A stretch of DNA of 64,000 nucleotides, taken from positions 5,543,501 through 5,607,500 of the forward strand of contig JAYKKT010000041.1 in the NCBI GenBank assembly GCA_036023115.1, given 5' to 3'. The notes beneath the pieces were generated by a model. The model did not search any database. It worked only from the letters and a program-made list of their open reading frames with translations, and was not told the DNA's origin. Of this stretch, positions 59,051 through 64,000 are shown one piece after another; the stretch's first letter is position 1; every line of letters begins with the position of its first letter. The translations under genes and the position numbers were made by a program. The stretch comes from Brasenia schreberi (lineage: Eukaryota > Streptophyta > Magnoliopsida > Nymphaeales > Cabombaceae).

Positions 59051-60041
59051 ATTTTGAACTTTATTTTGATCTTGTTTTTCTTTTTGAAATTTCTTTTCTT
59101 AGTGCGGGATATTCGGCACACCTTAAAAATCCACATTCTTGGCATCATTGAGTGGGTATGTGGGTGCATGAGTGTGATTCGATGCATCCAATGTATATGA
59201 ATGATCTATCGATCCTACACTAAGAAGGAGAGGATCGAGTAGGGAGTTTATAGGGGAATGAGTTTTGGACATACCTTTTTTAAGTTTGTCTACCTTTTCA
59301 TGGTGAAAGAAAGCATCCTTGTAGGCGTCCTAAGGTTGCTCTAGCTCATGCATGGCTTCGAGCTCCCGTTGCTTTGCGAGGTCTTAGATTTCATCCTCCA
59401 ATCCTACGTGTGTGCAACACTTATTCTCCCTTGTGTTTTGTGGAATGATGCTCATGAGATTGGAACCCATCGGAGTGAATATTTATGAAGCATTTGGAGT
59501 GAAGTGAATCTCATGCCCCACTCTATTCGTGTGCCTAGAAATGTGGATTTCACTTTCAATTTTTAGAATTTCAAAATTTTGATTTTCAAGTTTTTTTTAT
59601 TTTTCGATAGAAAATAGGGTGCTTGGAGGATGGGCAGGGTTAGACAATTCAATCTCAACACTTTTGCATTTTTAGCCTCATTTCCTTCATCGGATTCTGG
59701 GCTCAATTTGGTTTTTCGGGTATGCTTTTCTCTCTATGTACCCGAGATGAATTTTCATGGGATTAATATACCTTGGCCTTTTGACTTAGGGCATCTATTT
59801 TTTTCTTCATTTCTCTCATTATTTTCCTTAGGGAAGCAAGCTCTTCATCTTGGGTTTTAGAGGATTTCTTTGAGCTTTTAAAAAACCGATATGAGATTTC
59901 ATTGGCTTGTTTTCAAATGAATCATCTATACTTGACATTGTTTCAAAATTAGCTTGTGCACAAAAATATATATTAACACCACGATTTTAAAATATTGGAA
60001 TTGGAAAAGTTCACCTAAGCTTGGAATCCCACAAGGCTCGA

Positions 60042-60059
60042 GTCCCACCGGGTGTGCCA
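60042..60059 (-). other. Primer-binding site of the gypsy element
   Basis: Minus strand TGGCACACCCGGTGGGAC, four bases after the LTR end. The complement (plus strand, 60035-60059) reads like a tRNA 3' end: a T-loop (GGCTCGAGTCC), stem, seven acceptor bases (GGGTGTG) and CCA. The tRNA identity is not clear to me. Confidence 0.6.
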
Positions 60060-60063
60060 ATTC

Positions 60064-61099
60064 TGTAGACATGAAATTTTCACTCCAAGCCTATGTACAG
60101 ACTTGAAATGAATCTTTTAACACTACTTGATGCGCAAGCGTGCCAGCTAGTTTCTCAAAACTAGCAAAGTGTATGAAAATTCGACTTGATTGACGATTAT
60201 GGCTAAGCGGGCTCTTTTTGCTTTAGGACTTTTTCAACCGATACTCAAGGATCAACCTAAGCACTTAAGGATTTTGAGGACATAGGTGATGTTTTCCGAT
60301 TCACGTGAAAATAAGGTTTTTGCTAAGAAACAATGGGTACACTTGGTTTCAAGCTTGAAAATCAACAAATTGTGAAAAACAAAAACTGGTCATGTTTTCA
60401 GAACTTATTCCCAAAATTTTCTTGATAGTTTAGGGATCTTCAAAATTCATAAAAAATTTACAAGCTATAGCCTAAAGTGTTGAGATCCTAAACCTCTTTT
60501 TACTTTGAATTTTGGGATAATAAGTTTGTAGACTTAAATAGGAGACTAGACTTAACTCAACAGTTTCAGGATGTTCTATGACAGAAATACAAAGGCTCAA
60601 AGAATCCTCTATATCTTGGGATACAAAACTCTAAATGTTATGATTTTAGTTTTTCAAAAGCTATAAATGTCAGCTTTCCGATGAGATTAATTTTATGGAA
60701 TTTGGATTCCTATAGACAAAGATATGAGACTTTTACCCAACCCTTCTTGCAGGAAAACTGATTATGCAGAAAATAGAACTGAGTTTGTCCGATTTTGCCC
60801 AATTTTATTCACAAGATTGCACGGTCCTAAAATTTTTGCCAATTTTATTTCTAATGTGTTGGTGTGTGTAGGTGTTGTGCCTAAAATTTTAGAGCATTTG
60901 GATCACAGATCAGAGAATGAAAAATACAGCAATCAAGGTATACAAATGTTGAAAACCAGAATTTTGTTTTTAGAACATACATGAATTCAAACTCACCCAA
61001 ATTTAAATTGCAACAACCCAACAACACAAACCAAATTGCTAAAGAAAAATGAATGAAAATATATATCTTAGCTTAAGCATAGAGGGGATTAGAGAAAAT
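60064..61099 (-). repeat. 5' LTR of the gypsy element, truncated
   Basis: Aligns with 52438-53470 over about 1,035 bases, then similarity stops. The outer half with the TATA box, present in the other LTR at 53.9 kb, is absent, so this copy has no promoter. Confidence 0.85.
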
Positions 61100-61701
61100 A
61101 AATGAATGGCAATCAAGGTTGTTAACACAAATAATTAAAAAAAAACATTTATCAAAATGTTTAAAAGTAATATTTAAACTAAGTTATGATAATAACCTTC
61201 ATTTAAATATTATTTACTAGTTTATGTTAATAAATTTTATGTAAACATTTACTTATTTGTTTACATTTATTTTTATCAAAGAAAAATATCGAAAAAAATT
61301 TAAAGCACAAATATTCCCTTTATGATAATTTAAGAAAATAGTTTTTGACAACAATATAATTGTAATTATGACTTTTAAATATTTGAATAATTTTTCCTAA
61401 TTACTAATTAAAATATTATATAGTAATTTACTTTAAATATTTAATTATTCATTTTCAAGATACTACATGATATTAAAAGTGAACTTTATCAAATCACATG
61501 ATACTAAACTAAAGGTTTAATATAACATCTTATGCCATTAGTACCACATCAGTATCACGTTAGACATGCATTATGATTGACACCAAGTCAACCATTATGC
61601 TAGATCAGACGCCAAGCTGGTGGTGTGAGGGACAAAGTACTACACCGAAAAGTTTTTAAAACCTGAGTACTAGAGGTATAAAAAGTGAACCACATACATA
61701 C

Positions 61702-61733
<32 letters not shown>

Positions 61734-62820
61734 GGAGAGGGAGAGGGAGAGAGAGAACACTAAGAGGGTTTTGTTCCAATCTTATGGATTGGTTCCAATG
61801 TTAAGATTATGAATTGAACAATTACACTTTATCATATTGTAATCAAACCAAACAACCTTTAACATCTAGAATTAAACCAAACTAGTGATAAATCGAACTG
61901 TAGTGGTTTGTCTCGATTTGATCGATTTCTTGAACACTTGTATTTCATACAACATTTTAAAAGTATTGGATCTCGACTTTTAGTACTCATAGTTCCAAAT
62001 TTCATTGTGCATCAAATGGGGAACTCATTATTAGTATGAGAATAGTTTCATAGGCCCAATTTAGATTGATACCTTGTGGTGTATCGAAAATCATTTTAGT
62101 ATCCTGAATTTCACTGCCTCAAACTTAAAGGACTAAGTTTGAAAAACTCCTTATTTTGGTACCCCAAAGTTGACACCAATAGTGACCATCTGACATGGCA
62201 GACAGGAGTGGGTGTATGTTGTTGACTCATCATGCATGTCAACTAGATAAATGGATCACGATCCATTTTAGATTTGGTATCTAATATCTATAGTTTCTTA
62301 GCTATTCAATCAGAGATCCAATTGATTTGTGTATTCATTCTCCCCCTCCCTCTGAATCCTTAATTTCCCTCTATCTCATTGAGGCTTCATCTTCTGTGTA
62401 TTCATCTTTGTTTTCAGTGTATTTATCTTCATCTTCTCTGTATTCATTTGATTTGAAATTTCATTAAAAGAGATACACTCATTTGTATTGTCCTCCAATA
62501 ATTTGGAGTTTTATTAATAGAGGTAGGTTGATTTATGTAAAATCTTACAGTTTCGTGTGTTTTCTTGCATGAAGCAATGAAATGCTTATTATCATACCCC
62601 ACGTAATGACATTTTTCACTTTAGTACCATGTATTTTGTTAAAATGTTAGTATTATGTGGTCACATTAGTACCCCACGTGGAGTATATGATTTGAATTTT
62701 CTCATTTCTTTGTTGAAGGTAGTATATTATTTAGTGTTCTTCCTTCTTAATCTTTAAGATATAACATGGCATTGCTATCCTTTTCTTCAATTGACATGGA
62801 CATTCGTTTCCATTCATTTT
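61100..62820. other. AT-rich spacer
   Basis: No gene seen. Compound TA/GA/GGGAGA microsatellite at about 61697-61757. The right part may be the upstream region of the MULE that follows, but no terminal inverted repeat was found. Confidence 0.4.
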
Positions 62821-62849
62821 TTAAGTAGGCTATAAAGCTCATCGCTCAT

Positions 62850-63619
62850 CTTATATTATGGTGGGAAATAAGAATATGAGTCATAGATGGTTTTATATTG
62901 GTGGATCGACATCAACATTTCATATTAATGCAAATTATTTGTAATTTTGAGTATTGTTTCAATTGTTCTTAGAAAGGATATTTAATACCTTCATAATATA
63001 GTATAAGTTTCACAATGCTTCTAAAAAGTCTAAGTACATTGAGTTGTATATATATGATCATGTTAAGACAATGCTCATACTATATATAGGCAGTGATGTT
63101 ATCCAATTATATTATATGACTTTTGATGCATTGAGCATTATTTACCCATATAAAAAAAGAGGTAATAGAAGCATATGAGTAGATGAAGTTATTGTTAAAA
63201 GTGAGTATGAGCATGAAGAGCTAGTGGGAGGAGATAAGCAAAAGGAGACGGTTGATTTGGACTTTGAGTCTCTAAAAGAGGAGTTAGTAGAGGAAGAATT
63301 ATCAAAATCAAAAGAAAAAAGACATCTATGAAGATGATCAAGATGACACATCTAAAGAGAGGGAGGATGCACAATTATATTAAAAAATGGAGTATACATC
63401 ATAACATAATACAAGACATTTAGATAAAGATCATGATTCATGCCCGTCAAATTCAGAAGAAGCACAATTAGAGGATGAAGAGTTAGAGGAGGATATTGAT
63501 GTACGAGATCGTTTGCCTCCTCGTGTAAGCTATGAAAACTATGTGCATAGCCCATTAATATTAAACAAAGAGTGTGCTTAGCGACAAGAAGTAGATTTTG
63601 ATGAGAGTTCTCTTTATAA

Positions 63620-63701
<82 letters not shown>

Positions 63702-64000
63702 TAAGGAATGTATTTCAAAAACTATAGTGTATATAAGAATGCTTTGGGAGACTGGTTTGTATCAATGAACTTTGATTACAAGTATGTGAAGACTATTTTG
63801 CAAAGGATCATAATGAAGTATAAGATAATTGTGGCTTCTATGTTCATAGTTGAAGGTATAGAGGAACAAAAATGTTTCAAATAAAGACATGAAAAGCAAC
63901 ATATAAATGTACCTAAATCACTTATGGAAAATTTGAAAACCAAGTGGAAGGGAAAGGGACCCGAGTATAAGAGAAAATTATGGGATATTGCAATTACATA
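62850..64000 (+). pseudogene. MULE transposase relic, N-terminal part (runs off window)
   Basis: Pieces in order: HRWFYIGGSTSTFHINANYL near 62885 (the Y-V-G-G-x-x-x-x-x-x-x-x-D N-terminal fold of plant MULE proteins), IELYIYDHVKTMLILYIGSD near 63040, an acidic linker near 63180-63330, then KNALGDWFVSMNFDYKYVKT near 63735 and RIIMKYKIIVAS (the F-K-x-A-x-x-x-Y-A/F-V-x-x-x-F-D-Y-K-x-x-K-N-D-x-x-R-x-x-x-x-C block before the catalytic domain). A TA microsatellite of about 78 bases (63622-63699) sits between the linker and that block. Stops and frame changes throughout. The catalytic domain would lie beyond 64000. Confidence 0.65.
63622..63699. repeat. TA microsatellite inside the MULE relic
   Basis: About 39 uninterrupted AT units. 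Confidence 0.95.

Larger units (their letters stand above)
52438..61099 (-). mobile_element. Ty3/gypsy retrotransposon (Tat-like), internally deleted
   Basis: Minus-strand element of about 8.7 kb. The 5' side is at the right: truncated LTR 60064-61099, primer site 60042-60059, gag and G-patch region 57.9-60.0 kb, RT remnant 57.5-57.8 kb, RNase H 56.5-56.9 kb, integrase 55.7-56.3 kb, then the 3' LTR 52438-54574. The order RT, an M-A-E-Y-x-A-L-type RNase H, then integrase, together with long LTRs, suggests the Tat lineage (inference). It is inserted in the copia RT/RNase H region at 52437. The sequence right of 61099 does not resume copia, so the right flank has also been rearranged. Confidence 0.88.

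Noticed and set aside
52430..61099. Endogenous plant virus (pararetrovirus) reading of the gypsy/copia nest
   Set aside because: The paired LTRs, primer sites, integrase domains and target-site duplications are those of LTR retrotransposons; no movement or coat protein region seen.
1..64000. CRISPR arrays, bacterial operons, intact tRNA genes, telomere repeats
   Set aside because: None found. The only tRNA-like stretches are the SINE head at 16.2 kb and the primer site at 60.0 kb, both lacking a complete cloverleaf.

Overview
This window is nuclear DNA from a flowering plant. It has split genes with GT-AG introns, a plant-specific MEI2-like regulator (TERMINAL EAR1/PLASTOCHRON2 type), a plastid biotin carboxyl carrier protein, a DTX-type MATE transporter exon set, plant mobile domain (PMD) and MULE relics, and nested Ty1/copia and Ty3/gypsy elements. 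A monocot would fit but the sequence does not prove it. Only one gene looks complete; most of the rest is layered transposon debris, AT-rich spacer and microsatellites.

Layout. 0-3.6 kb: two degenerate RTE-type LINE pieces on the plus strand, the second ending in the usual TTG tail. 3.7-3.9 kb: the last two exons of a BCCP gene (plus). 6.2-10.9 kb: a decayed PMD-domain sequence split by a nearly full-length RTE LINE (minus, 6639-9912) with a perfect 13-bp target-site duplication. 12.9-13.5 kb: a MULE transposase catalytic-domain relic. 14.0-14.4 kb: a degenerate 91-bp tandem array. 15.18-15.34 kb: a perfect A-B-A'-B' inverted-segment structure. 16.2 kb: a tRNA-derived SINE. 17.0-19.75 kb: the intact five-exon TE1-like gene (plus). 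23.1-23.9 kb: a second, weaker PMD-like relic. 27.0-27.2 kb: a short SINE carrying both ends of the RTE LINE. 27.27-28.0 kb: three 3'-terminal MATE exons (minus). 29.5-31.9 kb: rearranged RTE pieces. 33.3-33.7 kb: a probable minus-strand LTR with a tRNA-Met-type primer site. 34.1-34.7 kb: a 285-bp tandem duplication. 38.3-38.6 kb: a frameshifted protein-L-isoaspartate methyltransferase exon (minus). 39.6-39.8 kb: a 5S rRNA-derived sequence joined to an RTE-like tail. 42.6-43.5 kb: a gypsy integrase relic.

47.4-61.1 kb is one nest. A copia element (plus) is interrupted in its integrase by a 1.8-kb solo LTR, and in its RT/RNase H region by a gypsy element (minus) whose LTR belongs to the same family as the solo LTR. 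The gypsy element has lost its RT core and part of its 5' LTR. 62.8-64.0 kb: the N-terminal part of a MULE transposase relic, itself split by a long TA microsatellite, running off the window.

The host genes have no evident shared pathway: plastid fatty-acid synthesis (BCCP), leaf initiation timing (TE1), transport (MATE) and protein repair (PIMT). The coherent story is one of serial insertion, in which the order of events can be read from nesting, target-site duplications and reading frames that are restored when an insertion is mentally removed. The strongest candidates for something undescribed are the A-B-A'-B' structure at 15.2 kb and the 5S-headed, RTE-tailed element at 39.7 kb.
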